A DNA stretch of 64,000 nt from assembly GCA_036250225.1 (NCBI GenBank), contig JAPZLL010000021.1:124001-188000 (forward strand), in the 5' to 3' direction. The notes beneath the pieces are model-generated. The model saw only the letters and a program-made list of their open reading frames with translations, made no database searches and was not told the DNA's origin. Of this stretch, positions 9,946 through 21,286 are shown one piece after another; the stretch's first letter is position 1; every line of letters starts with the position of its first letter. The position numbers and the translations under genes were made by a program. This DNA is from Cercophora sp. LCS_1 (lineage: Eukaryota > Ascomycota > Sordariomycetes > Sordariales > Lasiosphaeriaceae).

Positions 9946-11634
9946 TTACTCCACCACTCCCTCAGCACTCGGCAGGGGGATCGCATGGTACAGCATGATC
10001 AGTGCCGAGTGCGATTCGCCGCCACCCGCAAGCGCGTCGATCTTGTCCTGGGTAACCTCGGTGACCTTGTCGTCGTCGAACCACCACCACTTTCCGTCCT
10101 CGGCCCCGACCTTGCCGGTGACAGGATCCTTGACGCCTGTCTTCTTGACGTAGCAGGTGTAGTGACCGCTGTCGGCACTGGCTCCCTGATGGGTGACCAC
10201 GCCGCGCAACTCGTACAGACCAGATTGGTTGACGTCCTGCTTGCGAAGTTCCGGGTCGACAAGCTCGAACAACTCCTTCTTGGCAGCGAGAAGGGCCGCA
10301 TCCTTTTCGGCCTCGAACTCGGCGTCGGTCTTGAACGTCTCGGTGTCGCCCATCTGAACGTCCTCGTCCTTCTTGTCCGCAGACCCCGAGGGCTCGCCGT
10401 CCAGAGCAGGGTTCTTCTTGCGCCTCTTGCGGGCGCGCTCGACGTCCTCCTCGTCCTTGCGGACCTCGCGCACCTTGTCACGCACTGGGACGAGGGCCTT
10501 GCGAAGCTCCTCTGTGCAGTACTCGGTAGCATCCAGCTCGTGGGGGAAGGTGACCTTGCGCATGATCTTGGCCTTCTTCTGGACATCGCGCTTCCAGAAG
10601 AAGCGGATCATGTGGACCACCAGATATTTGGGCAGACGGGAAATCTTGGAGCGCTTGGAGTAGGTAGACTCGCGGCCCAAGACCTCTGAACGCTTTTCAA
10701 TACCCGATTCCACAAGGCCCTTCTTGAGACCATCAACGAGATGGTTGACTGAAGAGTCGATGTGGCAGTTGAGTTTCAGGAAGGACTCCTTGGTTGCCAC
10801 AGGCTGCTCGCCAGCCTCAGCCGCTGCGGGCTCGTCACACTCCATCGTCGAGGTGAACTCGCCTGCCATGTACTTGTCCACCCATGGGACTTCTTTGGAG
10901 TCCTCACCTTCCGCAATCTCCAGACGTTGCTTCAGCTGGGACACAATCTGCGACCAAGCCTCCTCGGCATCCTGCTGAGCAAACCCTCGCCCATCCCTGG
11001 CGCGCTCGGCGAACTGGGGGTATGCACCGCGGAAAGCGTTGAGGAACAAGAACGGGATAACACCATGCTGTGTCTCTCCCATCGCCTTGTAGAGATCGCG
11101 GAGGTTGTTTGTGAGGTCGAGCTGGGGAATTAGGTCGTTTCCGCCGCGACTCTTGTACTTGTACTTGCCCAAAGCATCGTTGAGCTCGGGGATCGACCGG
11201 AGGGCCTGGAGGGTTGCGTTGAGGTAGCATGTGTTGCCCAGGTTGCTGAGACCAGCGGGGGTGGCGCCGACCTGCTGTGCGGCCTCGGCGGCGGTCATAT
11301 CTTCGATAAATTTGACGGGTTCCGCTGGCCGCGCGACCTGGCGGGTGCCGCCGGTCACAATCATCATGACATTCTCCTTGGGCCGCAGCTTGAAGTCGAC
11401 GACCTTCGCATCATCCTTGAGCAGCTTGCCCCTCATCATGACCTTTTGGCTGTCGGGCTCGATGCCAGTGAGGCTGTACAGCTGCGCTTTGAAATCTTCG
11501 CCCGTGGTATCTTCATCATACTCGATCGCGTGCTTCTCCCCCCGGAAGCTGACCGACACTGGCTACCAGTTAGCTTCGAGATACAAACAGATGGGAAGCA
11601 TGGCGGGGCATCACGTACCACTAAAGGTAGGCAT
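9946..11634 (-). CDS. UBP6: Ubiquitin carboxyl-terminal hydrolase 6 (proteasome-associated)
   Basis: USP-family deubiquitinase of 542 aa, orthologous to yeast Ubp6/human USP14, which docks on the 19S proteasome and trims ubiquitin chains. Exons (minus): 11619-11634 (16 nt, coding MPTFS plus one base) and 9946-11558. The N-terminal ubiquitin-like domain (about residues 4-75) includes GIEPDSQKVMMRGKLL. The Cys box LSNLGNTCYLN places the catalytic Cys at about 116; the His box ELRGVVTHQGASADSGHYTC places the catalytic His at about 471, followed by KWWWFDDDKVTEV. A charged insert rich in Lys/Arg/Asp lies between the boxes (roughly residues 375-440). The intron has a GTACGT donor and GCTAAC branch point. 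It is divergent from ARPC4. Confidence 0.95.
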
Positions 11635-12054
11635 CTTGATTCAACGGCCGATGCAGTGTCGCAAAAGCAAGAACTAATTCTGAAAGGAGTGCGAGAAGGG
11701 AGAAAACAGCCAAGCTCCCAACCGTTAGCAAGAATGGTGGTGGGAGAAGGTTCAAGGCAACAAATGGACTTCGTCACCAAGGTTCCCAATGTTTTTTGGC
11801 TTGTGGAAACCCAGCGAATGCGGGCGGCAATATGCTGCTGCAGGGGAGTTGAAACTATCCGAGGGTCCAAGCCACAACACCCCTGTTCCTGAAGCTGCCC
11901 CACCTCCCCTCGCTGCGTTGCGTCAGGTAACCCCAGACCAAGACATTGAACGACATCGACACCCAGCGGGGCCAAACACGGAAACTCAGCTTGCTCACCA
12001 CTTGCGCGGCAGCACCGAGACCAACGCCACGCAGGGAGCGCTCCCAAAGACACC
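11635..12054. promoter_or_regulatory. Bidirectional promoter of UBP6 and ARPC4
   Basis: A 420-bp gap between two divergent housekeeping start codons, so promoter elements are probably shared. No specific element was identified. Confidence 0.45.
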
Positions 12055-12722
12055 ATGGTGAGAATGTTGTTGGTTACCGCCTTTCCCCGCTGACGGAGCT
12101 TTCGCAGTCCCAATCCCTCCGCCCATATCTCCAGGCTGTGCGCAGCAGTCTGACGGCCGCCCTCTGCCTCTCCAACTTTGCATCGCAGGTGGCCGAGCGA
12201 CACAATGTCCCCGAGGTGGAAGCACGGACATCGCCCGAGGTGCTGCTGACGCCCTTGACGATCGCGCGCAACGAAAACGAGCGGGTTCTCATCGAGCCGA
12301 GCATCAACAGCATCCGTATCAGCATCAAGATCAAGCAGGCCGACGAGATTGAGCACATCCTGGTCCACAAGTTCACCCGCTTCCTGACACAACGCGCCGA
12401 GTCGTTCTTCATCCTCAGGAGGAAGCCCATCAAGGGCTACGATATCTCGTTCCTGATCACCAACTTCCACACCGAGGAAATGTTAAAGCACAAGCTGGTG
12501 GACTTTATCATCCAGTTTATGGAGGAGGTGGACAAGGAGATTTCAGAGATGAAGCTATTCGTAGGTTGCCGACGAGTCCTGGGGGGGGGTGTTTGACGCT
12601 GACACAGTTCCAGTTGAATGCGCGGGCGCGATTCGTAGCAGAGTCGTTCCTGACACCGGTATGTTTCCTGTGGTTTCTTGGGTCCGTACAGCTGCTGACC
12701 GTGATGCACACAGTTTGACTGA
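12055..12722 (+). CDS. ARPC4: Arp2/3 complex subunit 4 (p20)
   Basis: 169-aa subunit of the Arp2/3 actin-nucleation complex, nearly colinear with human ARPC4: SLRPYLQAVRSSL, ASQVAERHNVPEVE, HKFTRFLTQRAESFFILRRK, GYDISFLITNFHTEEM and EEVDKEISEMKLF. Exons: 12055-12057 (the ATG alone), 12108-12560, 12614-12658 and 12714-12722 (Phe-Asp-stop). The first intron begins directly after the start codon (GTGAGA donor, CTGAC branch point, CAG). The second ends at TTCCAG rather than the CACAG six nt upstream, because this restores the conserved MKLFLNARAR. The length is normal for the family. Confidence 0.95.
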
Positions 12723-13476
12723 TCGTTATGGCTTGATGAGTGCAAATATGAACCCCTTGGCGGATTGGCCGGATTCTGCTTCTTCCAACTGGGTACAAGG
12801 CCCAAAGGCCCGGCCGCATTGCGTATGGCGTTCCGGCGGAATGAAACCGATTTTCTGGCATTTGCGTTCTGGTTACAGTTGTTTTGTGAACATGTCCCGC
12901 GATTGGCAAAGTGTCAGCGTTGCCGGGGCATCCGGGGGCAATGCCAAGACCAGCCCCCTTTCAACTCACCCCGTCTTCTCGCCAACACTCACGGAGACAT
13001 CCGAATCAAATGACTCCAAGCCCTCGCCCATTCGCCTCTAGCCAACCCCATGCCCGAAATCGTTGGTAGCTCTTCTAGATGTTTGATTGAGAACCTCAGC
13101 CGCACCCAAGAGTTTGAAAAGGTTGGAGCCTGGGCCCCAACAACACCCCATCCACACATACGCAAAAGCCGAAAAGAGGGCGCCAAGTAGCTGAAGGGTC
13201 GGGGGGTGCACACTGGATTCTGGCTGGCTAAGGGACAGCTTTGTAATCATTTCGAGACGTTTACACAAGTTCCACGCAGCGTCATGCTCCTATCTATATG
13301 CCCAACAGTCGAATTGAATGGGTGTGTGACGAGTTTGATTCCATGCCCATCACATCCCATCCGTATCCCAAAAAAGAAAAAGAAAAAAAATATCTAGACC
13401 CGAGCCCAATGCCCCATTTGATCCGCCGTCCGTCCCAAAAAGGTTCCATCATTCAAACAAACAACACACAGCACAC

Positions 13477-13508
<32 letters not shown>

Positions 13509-13737
13509 AGTGCGAAGTAAGGAGAAAAAAAAAATCCTTTGAGTCCTTCGAAACAGCCGCAAAACCCGTAAACCACACATGCTCCGCCGCCGCTGCCGAG
13601 TGGGTATCAAGTTATAATACAAGCGCGTAATTCAAGCATTCAGTCATAACAGATCCGTCGTCCATCATTCGTCGTTAGGTCATCAAATCCAATAATCATG
13701 TCATAGCCAACCATTTTATCCGCGCTCGCTTGCTTAC
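12723..13737. other. Convergent 3' region between ARPC4 and the broken zinc-binding gene
   Basis: No gene recognised. It includes an A-rich stretch near 13370-13390 and a CA microsatellite. Confidence 0.45.
13477..13505 (+). repeat. (CA)n dinucleotide microsatellite
   Basis: About 14 tandem CA copies, preceded by imperfect CA-rich sequence from about 13461. Expected to be polymorphic. Confidence 0.9.
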
Positions 13738-14690
13738 TCACCGTTCATCCTCCTCCTTCTCGGGGAGGACAAACTCACAATCCGCCATGCAAAAGTCGTG
13801 GTTGCACTCCATACATCTCGTTGTGCCGGCATGGCTCCACCAGGTCTGGCAACCACACTGCGCGCAGACTGATTAATATGCGCTTACCTTTCCATTTTGC
13901 AAACTGTAACCTGAAAAGGAAGGAAGAAACTTATACAAACCCAGAGCGCAGAGCTGTAATCGATAGGCCTGAATCCCTTTTCCTGACGTATCCGTTTATT
14001 CGCCAGGATAGTCGCGTCGTCAACTGCGCGGCGCTTATGAGGAGGCTGATGATCCCTCCGACGAAACTCTTCCTCGTTTTTGGCACCACTCCCGTAGTCG
14101 CTTGGGTACTCGGTTGTGGGCCTGATGTGTTGTGTCTCGGGCAGGATGTCTTGGAACGTCTCGAGTGGTTCCGACTCAATGCTTTTCCAGTCGGTAATGT
14201 CACACTTCGGTCTGCCTTTACCGATGAAGTGGGCGTTAATGCGGTCGAAGCGCTCTGACCAGGCGAGCCCGCCGTTCTTCTTAAATAAATTCGATTGTCT
14301 TTTGGCAGAAGCCGCACCAGAAGCGCGACTTAAAGTTGCGGCCGTTGTAGCAGTCGGTGCAGCGCTTCTCAACCGCGAGTGCATCCCTGATGTCGTGGTC
14401 CTTGTCGAGGTGGTGGCGAAAGGTCTCGCGTCGGTTTGTCCTTGAGGCGCTCGGTGCAGCGCCGGAACTCGAGCTGGATCCCTGGCTGGCGTGACAGGCC
14501 CCCCGACTAAGCACAAGACGGGACGTCGGGTAAATGTAGAAAAGGTGCTGTAGAAGGGGCGACAGGGACCGTAAGCAACTCCACCATCGTAGATGAAGCA
14601 GCTGTCTAATTTCAAACAAAGCCGTCCTGCGGTTTGCTCTCCGCCTGAGTCCAGGATCGGGCGCGCCTTTAGATATCGATACCAGCGAAG
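13738..14690 (-). pseudogene. Zinc-binding (C2H2/zinc-ribbon-like) gene disrupted by frameshift(s)
   Basis: Two conserved blocks lie in different frames. Upstream block: HHLDKDHDIRD, EKRCTDCYNGRNFKSRFWCG, ending FCQKTIEF. Downstream block: KKNGGLAWSERFDRINAHFI and KCDITDWKSIESEPLE, typical of fungal zinc-finger proteins in which the two blocks are continuous. Between them is a tandem TAAA TAAA at 14282-14289 (plus strand); removing one copy joins the frames, so a 4-bp duplication probably broke the gene. The 3' exon (13738-13868) joins across a GTATAA...CAG intron (13869-13936) and encodes CAQCGCQTWWSHAGTTRC and CNHDFCMADC, a Cys-rich zinc site. A second shift near 14420 is possible. The 5' end is unresolved. 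It could be a pseudogene, a strain polymorphism or an assembly error. Confidence 0.55.
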
Positions 14691-16067
14691 CAACTACTTA
14701 GCTCAAGAACAGCTTTCAAAGCTGGCAGTATTTGTTTTCAACCACTCGGAAATCGCGTTGTTCATAGGATCCCCAGCCCATCGCCTTGGATCGCTTTTGT
14801 CTAATTTTTATTTTTACACGGTGTCGCCTTATCCATACACGACACATAGACAGCAGACGCGTGGAGTTGAATTTCTTGATCGCTCTTTCCTCCTGACCTT
14901 GGCTCACGCGGCAGGGCTCTGCAGCTTCTCGCAATGGAATTCAGTTGAATTTGCGTTTCTCCCGGTTCCTTCAAACTTTTCACGGTTTGGTTTCTGCTCG
15001 TCACCAATGCCTTCCCAGCGCGCAGTCAAGTACAAGCAAGTTATCGCCTTGATGTTCTAGGCAAGAGGTAACACCTCCCACAGTGATAAGCTCCCGTCAT
15101 TAGCAGCCGATTAGGTTCTCCTGTCGGCCGCTGAACTCTCCGACGCCCGCTCGTGCTCCCCATCGATGCCCTTCGATTGCGTGATCCTCTCTCTCTCTCG
15201 CCCGTAGTCGATTCGTATCGTTCCCGAGGCCCGGTGCTTCCATGATCGAGCGTTGCAATTAGGCCCGGAAGACAGACCCAGCGTTGGTGGGCTTGGGTCG
15301 AGCCAGCGGCGTATTGAATTTGATTTGTTGAAGCCAAGACACACGATTGCCCCCGAACCCTGGCCCAACGCCCAGCACGCGATGTCGTTCCCGAAATCAA
15401 ACAGTTACATCACGATTTCTTTGCTCTCGCTGCCCTGCGACGATACTACCAGTTGGTGTTGTCGCGTTGGGTACCTTCCATCGTTCGATAACTGGTCGCG
15501 TTCCCGCTCTTCGTTTGATCTGTCCTCTCCAGGTTCATGGTTCGGCGCCCTGGTGGATGGTGCCAAATTGCATCTTCACCTTCAAAATGGCTGTCCCACA
15601 GGTAATAGATTATCGTTGTAACCTTCTAGCCAGACCGGCTCTCTTCTGGCTGTCTAGCCTGTCTCTACTTTGGTCCATGTTTGTAAAGCATGGGTTCTAA
15701 CCGATATCCGACGCCGTCAACATCCACGCTACCGTCGCCAACACTGCATCGAGCTGCGATATTGCGCTTGAACATATCTTTCCACTGGTAAAGCATGGCG
15801 ACAAATATCAAACGAGTTTGATTACAATCCATCTCGTAACACGTTGTTGACTGTTTCTTTCGTCTGCACTTCCTGATGATCTATTGCCTTTGGTACTCCC
15901 GAGTCTTCCCCAGGCCCAGAGTGGCCCATCTACAAGCACGCACCTGACCAACTCGCGGCAGAGGCTCAACAACAGAGGGGGCAAAAATCCGAACGCAGGC
16001 AACTCGCGCACCCATCGAGACCATGTGCTCTGAGCTGCGGTTCTAATGCGGGCTCGATTCTTGAAAG

Positions 16068-16780
16068 CCAAGTGTTTACTTTGACGCCGTTGCTCTTCGC
16101 TCGTATCGTTTGCCTCCCCGATGCCCTTGGTTTCTTGAGTCGTCCGAGTTCAAGCTCTGGCGCCAGGTCTCTGCTTGACGGTCAAGTGTTGACTTTGATG
16201 CCTTCTCCGTTTGTTTGCTACGTGTACCTACCTAATGCCCTTGAGCTCGTGGGTTGTACGAATTCCCACCAGTTCGCCCATTCCACTCTCAGCGTACGAG
16301 CCTTTCGTCTCATGCCTCCAGTGCTTGTTTGCTTCGCTTGCCTACAAAGAGTCCTACCCTTGATGTGTCGTACGAACTGCTGTCTGGCGACGTGGGTTAA
16401 TTCGGTGTCCGAGGGTTTTCCTCAGCTCCATATCTCGTCGATGACTTCGCTTATCTGTTTGATGCTCTGCCTTGTAAACAAAGACCGAGTTCTTCCACGA
16501 TTCGATGTCATCTAAACGTGCCTGGAATATCTTGTCTGTTGTCTGTGTTTACTTCATCTACCTGCGTGATGCTCTACTCTTCACAAGACGGCCGGCATGT
16601 TGCCCGGCTACTTCCCCTGTCCGTTGGCCGACTCCTCGTGTGCCGACCGTGGTCTTGCCCGCCAAGTTTACCGGCCTGATGCCCTCATGTGTTTTGAACT
16701 CACGAGTCCTCGCCCGGTGGTCGCTCGCACCAGGAAAGGGTCACCGTTTTCGAAGCCGGGCACTTGCTCGGATCTCTACA
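16068..16780 (+). repeat. Decayed tandem array, ~105-119-nt units
   Basis: By eye, about six diverged units share a core like GTTTACCTACCTGATGCCCTTG. Cores occur near 16105, 16223, 16338, 16449, 16554 and 16669. Units 1 and 2 also share GTGTTNACTTTGANGCC at 16068 and 16187. Translations of the units resemble each other (LPDALGFL, LPNALELV, LRDALLFT), but stop codons and drift argue against coding. Confidence 0.45.
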
Positions 16781-17691
16781 GTTCTTACGTATGTGTGTAC
16801 GGGTTGTTGCCCGCCTATTTGCTCGCATATCTATCATGTTGCCGTTTGCGTGGCCGGGTGTTTACCCTGCCCCTCGCGAGCTGTATGGGGAAGGAATCCG
16901 TTTAGGAAATCGGATCAAAAGAAATTCTGCAGCTTCGGTCTGTGCTTGGTTGCCCTGGGATTCTGGTGTCGATTTGATCCCATCTCGACTGCCCGGCCAT
17001 CCAGGTACAGTGGTATCCTTCGCAGCCAGCCACGACTATTTAATCTACCGACCCCATCCCCTCTTCTTCCTCTTCTTCCTCTCTTCTTCGTGGACAAACT
17101 TTCCTCAGCTTCGCCAACAACGTTGGCAAACCATCTTCTCCAGCAAAGGTATGTATCATCAACACCATCCGCCACCGCCATCCTATCCTATCCCCATCTG
17201 TATATACTATCGTCGCATACACATCCATTCATCCTCATTGCGATCTGCATCTCCATCCCCAAACACACCGCCTCAACAGTCGAGTTGCGTTGCGCGTCAA
17301 ACCACCAACGCGTGCACCAACCTTACTGAACAACCACACAGAACAACGGCGCGCACACGCGTCTACTATTGTCCCATCAACGGTCGGATTCCTATTGGAA
17401 ATTATGCTCCTTCCTCAAGTGGTTTTGGTCCCTTCCACCATTCACAATTCACCGACAACCAACCTTCTTCCTCTTCCTCTTCCGGCTTCCACTATTTAAC
17501 CTCCCACCCACACCGACAACCAACCTTCTTCCTCTTTCTCTTCCGCAACCACCCACACCCCCTCACAAGGTTCTCTTCCCTCCCACACCTCCACCCTTCC
17601 CCATTCCCACCTTGCCCTTTCTTCACTCCCACTTTACCTCACATACCCTTCCACCCTTTACCTCTTCCAACAACAACCTACTGACACCTGA

Positions 17692-17863
17692 GCAGTACCT
17701 ACCTGTTCACACCAACCTGACACCTGACAAGTGCCTACTGTTCGCATCCAACCCGCACACCTGGACGGTACCTACTTGTTGCATCCAGCCTGCAATTGAA
17801 CAGTAGCTACTTGGTTACGTCCAACCCGCACGTGAGCAGCGCCTACTTGTTCGCTTCAACGCC
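17692..17863 (+). repeat. 35-37-nt tandem array in the 5' leader of the RRM gene
   Basis: Five units with core [CG]CTACTTGTTNGCNTCCAACC. The core begins at 17698, 17734, 17771, 17806 and 17842, a spacing of 36, 37, 35 and 36 nt. The last unit ends at the ATG (17864). Other unit features are GTACC/GTGCC before the core and CGCACNTGAG after it. Confidence 0.7.
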
Positions 17864-20800
17864 ATGGCCAACAACCTCGGCTCGCGCGTGACCGGGCTGT
17901 CGGCAAGCATATCGACCAACGCCGAGCGCAACGCTGCCAACGACGGTGACCCCAGCGGAGGGGCCTCGTTGCTCGACAATCCGGAACCGCAGACCAGCAG
18001 CTACGGCAGAAACCAGCGTGGCAACGTCGGCGCATCGTCCGCACAGGCCCAGAGTGGCACATCAACAAGCACTGCCCAGATCAATCCGCGGCAGAGGTCT
18101 AACCGAGGTCGGAACCCAAATGTAAGCCAAGTCGCGCGCCCATTCCCCCCTTCCTTCCGTTTGTTGTCTGTGTTGCTGACCACTTGTGCAGGCCGGTCGA
18201 CGTGGAGGCAGGGCGCATACCCACGGTAATGCCGACGCCACTCCTACTGTTAATCCTGGTTCTGCGAGCCCTGGAAGTGGCAAATTTCTGGTTGACGGAG
18301 CGAAGCTGGCCGAGAGTGAGCAAACAACGTCTCTTGACGATTCCCCTTCCCTTGAGCTCGAGTCCGAGTCTCAGCTTAGCCCTCTTCTTGGCGGATTTCA
18401 CGTTCCATCTTTGCTGGGCCGTTCTCTTGACGCTGGCGGGGCTTCGCTCCTGCTGCGTGCGCAAGAGTTGGATGCCGGTGATGATGAGCTCCCTTCTTAT
18501 CCCGCTCAAGACGACTTAAGTGATGACGGATACATCTCGTCAAGCTACAACTCTGAGAATCAGTCTGTCTACAACTGCTCTGTGGAGAGCTCTCCCTTGC
18601 TGCGCGGCTTTCCTTCACCTCCCGGTGGTGGCGCTTCTCTCGTTGAAACACCAAGTCCTTTCAAGGACCTGGAAACCAGACGGCCTTTCCAAGACAAAAC
18701 CCCTTCTGAAAGTGCTCCAGCCAAGCTTGGTGGCAAGCAGTCTGGTCTCAACACGTTCCTTGAGCCTCCCTCAACCCCTGAGTCACCCTCCATTGGTAAA
18801 GCTACTGGCACGTCCCTCATCAACGGTTTTGGCACCTTCCTTTCCGGAACCGCGGCTAACTCTTTACCAGTGCTTGCCAACGGATCGCCTTCAAAGTGCA
18901 CCCAGACCGACTGCAACACGAGCGAGGCAGTGAACAGCGGCATGATCGGTCAATACACCACCCCGCTCACCCAGACACGACCTCTTCCCATGGGCAGCGG
19001 CTATGGCAACGACCTTGACATTGTGCAGAGCCCTACCGGTTATCGCGCTTTTCTGAACCCGCACGCCGGAGCCTATGTGAATCCTACAAACGGCAACACA
19101 TTGAGCTCAATGAACAGCATGGCACCCCAAGATCGCAGCACCATACAGGGTCCCACCACGCCTTTCAGGAGGACCATGTTTCACGGCAACTCTGCACGCG
19201 AGCTCAACAATGAGATGCGCAACCGTCAGGAGGTCAACAATCAACTCCTGAACCAGCTTGGCAACACAGTCGGCAACCATTACAACAGCCCTCGTCTGGC
19301 CGGCATCACGAGCCCCAATCTGCGCGGCATGATGAGCCCTTCTCTTCGCGGCATGGCAAGCCCTTCCCTGCATGGCATCGCGAGTCCTCTGCTGCGCAGC
19401 ACCAATGCTCTGGGGCCCGTGAACCCGAACCCCCAGACTCGACCTTTCATTGGGGGCCACCACCCCAACGGCCTCATGATGAACCCTCCCACCACTCGTG
19501 GGATGGGTGACGATGCGATGCGGCGGGCGACCGAGCTGGGCCTGCAAACGTTGAGGGAGCGGGGTGGAATGCCCAACCAGGAGGCCTCTGCCGTCTACGG
19601 GGAGGTGTGCTCGCCGGGGTCGCCGTTTTCGGCCGCAAGCAGGACGGTTCCGCGCTCGTTTGCGCCTCGCCAACCGGCGACTTTTGACCAGCCCCCGCCG
19701 GCTTTTAACCTGCGGCAGGGGCTGGTCCGCCCGACCGGCCCTGGCCAGCTCGGCGGCCACCAGCAGGGCCGTGCCGGCGCCAACGTGCCGGCGTTTGTCG
19801 CCAACTCCGGCGGCAATGTGACGGCCGCGGGGCCCGACCCCTTCGACTCTGGCCGCCCGGCCTTCCTCGCCCTGGAGCAGTATGCTCCTCCCGCCTCCGC
19901 CCCCGCCTCCGCCCCCGCCGAGGTGACAAAGCCCAGGAGCGCGCAGCTCAGCGCGCTCCTGGCAACCCCGACAGGCCGACCGGCAATCTCGGTGGCTCTG
20001 TCGGAGCAATACTTTCCGTTCGTGGTGGGGACGAGCCAGGCCACCTCGGTCTGCCATTTTGGCGTGGTCAAGATCAAAAACATCCCATACAACACCACCG
20101 TGGGAGAAATCTTGGCCGTGATTGGCCGCAACGCCCGCCTGCCGGCGGACAGCCATGAGCCTGTCCATATTATTATGGACAAAGTCACCTCCAAGACGCA
20201 GGATGCGTACGTGGAGTTTGCGTCTCTCCGCGACGCAGAGAGGGCCCTGGATCGGGTCCAGGAGGGAATTCAGAGGAAGCGGCACCCTCGCCTGGGAGAG
20301 AGGATCGTGGAGGTCGAGCTGTCAAGCCAGGCAGACCTGTGTAGGGACCTGTTCCCGTTTGCCCAGGGAGTTGTTTGGGAGGGCAACCTCCCGGTCATCC
20401 AGCCCGAGGTGCCGGGCGAACCCTGGAAGTCGTTCCGCGGCTTTGTGACCGACGAGGAGCTGATTGTGGTCACCAGCCATGTCAAGAACCCTGCGAGGGT
20501 AAGTTTTTGTTCCCCGCTCCCCCCGTTTCAAACCGCCGGCCGGCATGCTAACTTGCTTGTCACACAGTCGCCCTTCTCTCGCGATTGCCCCCAGCGGCCT
20601 TTTGAGGGTCTCATTTCGACCATCAAGAAGTATCCCTGGTTCTTGGCCTCGCACATCACCATGCGAGAGCGTCACTTTATCTACTCGACCGCCCTCAAGA
20701 TGTGCTGGTTCCTGCGCGAGCGGCTCTCGTCCAACAACAAGGGAGATCAAGACCGCAGACTCTCGCCTGTTCTCCTCAAGCGACTTGTCATTGCTTGCCT

Positions 20801-21286
20801 TTTGTGCCCCGGTTTCTCAGCCACCATGAAGGACAATATTGCCGTGGTTTCCAACTTCCAAGGCAATCTGCGCCAGTATAACCAGCCGCTGTACGCCGAC
20901 CACTGGCGTCATTTGCACAATGTTGTCCCCAAGCCTGGCTCAACCGCCGACACCATGGAGGTTTGTGTTTCCCACTTTGAACTGAAACAAAGACATGGCT
21001 AACATTGTGGCAGTGGTATATGACCTTGATCCGCGAGGAGACCATCTGTGACCTTGCCGAAAAGGACCAGGACAAGCTGCAGCGCGCCCTCCAGATTGCC
21101 GAGGCATGCGGCACTACTGGCTACATGGGCTTCGTCTGGGTCGAGATCGACCTCCCCCAGAACCCCGACGAGACCAACAGCATGACTCTCGATTGGGTTG
21201 GTGAGCGCGAGATTAGGACTCTTCGCGACATCGTCTTCCGCGCCTTGACCCGTGCTGAGCTGACCGAGGGTGCTACCAACTTCTAA
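17864..21286 (+). CDS. Large fungal RNA-binding protein with one RRM
   Basis: Exons 17864-18121, 18192-20498, 20568-20960 and 21014-21286 encode 1076 aa. The first ~620 residues are Ser/Pro/Asn-rich and probably disordered; they include four 8-residue repeats of the form G-I/M-x-S-P-x-L-R/H. An RRM spans about residues 711-793, with the RNP2-like VVKIKNIPYNT and the RNP1-like position at DAYVEFASLRDAERAL. A conserved C-terminal domain follows (FPFAQGVVWEGNLP, PFEGLISTIKKYPWFL, TMEWYMTLIREETICDLAE, GFVWVEIDLPQ), found with the RRM in filamentous fungi as far as I know. A role in mRNA regulation is inferred; no named orthologue is claimed. Introns 2 and 3 have TGCTAAC/GGCTAAC branch points. The leader carries the tandem array just upstream. 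Confidence 0.85.
19302..19397 (+). repeat. Four in-frame 24-nt repeats (GxxSPxLR)
   Basis: Four consecutive 24-nt units encode GITSPNLR, GMMSPSLR, GMASPSLH and GIASPLLR inside the disordered part of the RRM protein. Synonymous differences show they are not recent copies. Confidence 0.8.

Larger units (their letters stand above)
14691..17863. other. 3.2-kb region upstream of the RRM-protein gene
   Basis: No supported coding gene. It contains a decayed tandem array (about 16068-16780), a pyrimidine-rich stretch (about 17050-17680) with a 25-nt direct repeat at 17451 and 17512, and a 35-37-nt tandem array abutting the next start codon. It is likely a long promoter and 5' leader. Several ORFs here are open only because the sequence is GC-balanced and repetitive. 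Confidence 0.45.

Noticed and set aside
11436..12470. 344-codon minus-strand ORF spanning the UBP6-ARPC4 promoter and ARPC4
   Set aside because: It overlaps UBP6 coding on one side and antisense ARPC4 on the other, with no conserved motifs.
16072..17684. Overlapping plus-strand ORFs (16072-16515, 16505-17329, 16764-17684)
   Set aside because: They follow the decayed repeats and pyrimidine-rich leader; frames overlap and share no conserved domain.
19107..20285. 392-codon antisense ORF opposite the RRM gene
   Set aside because: Antisense shadow of a conserved coding exon; Arg/Gly/Ala-rich low-complexity translation.
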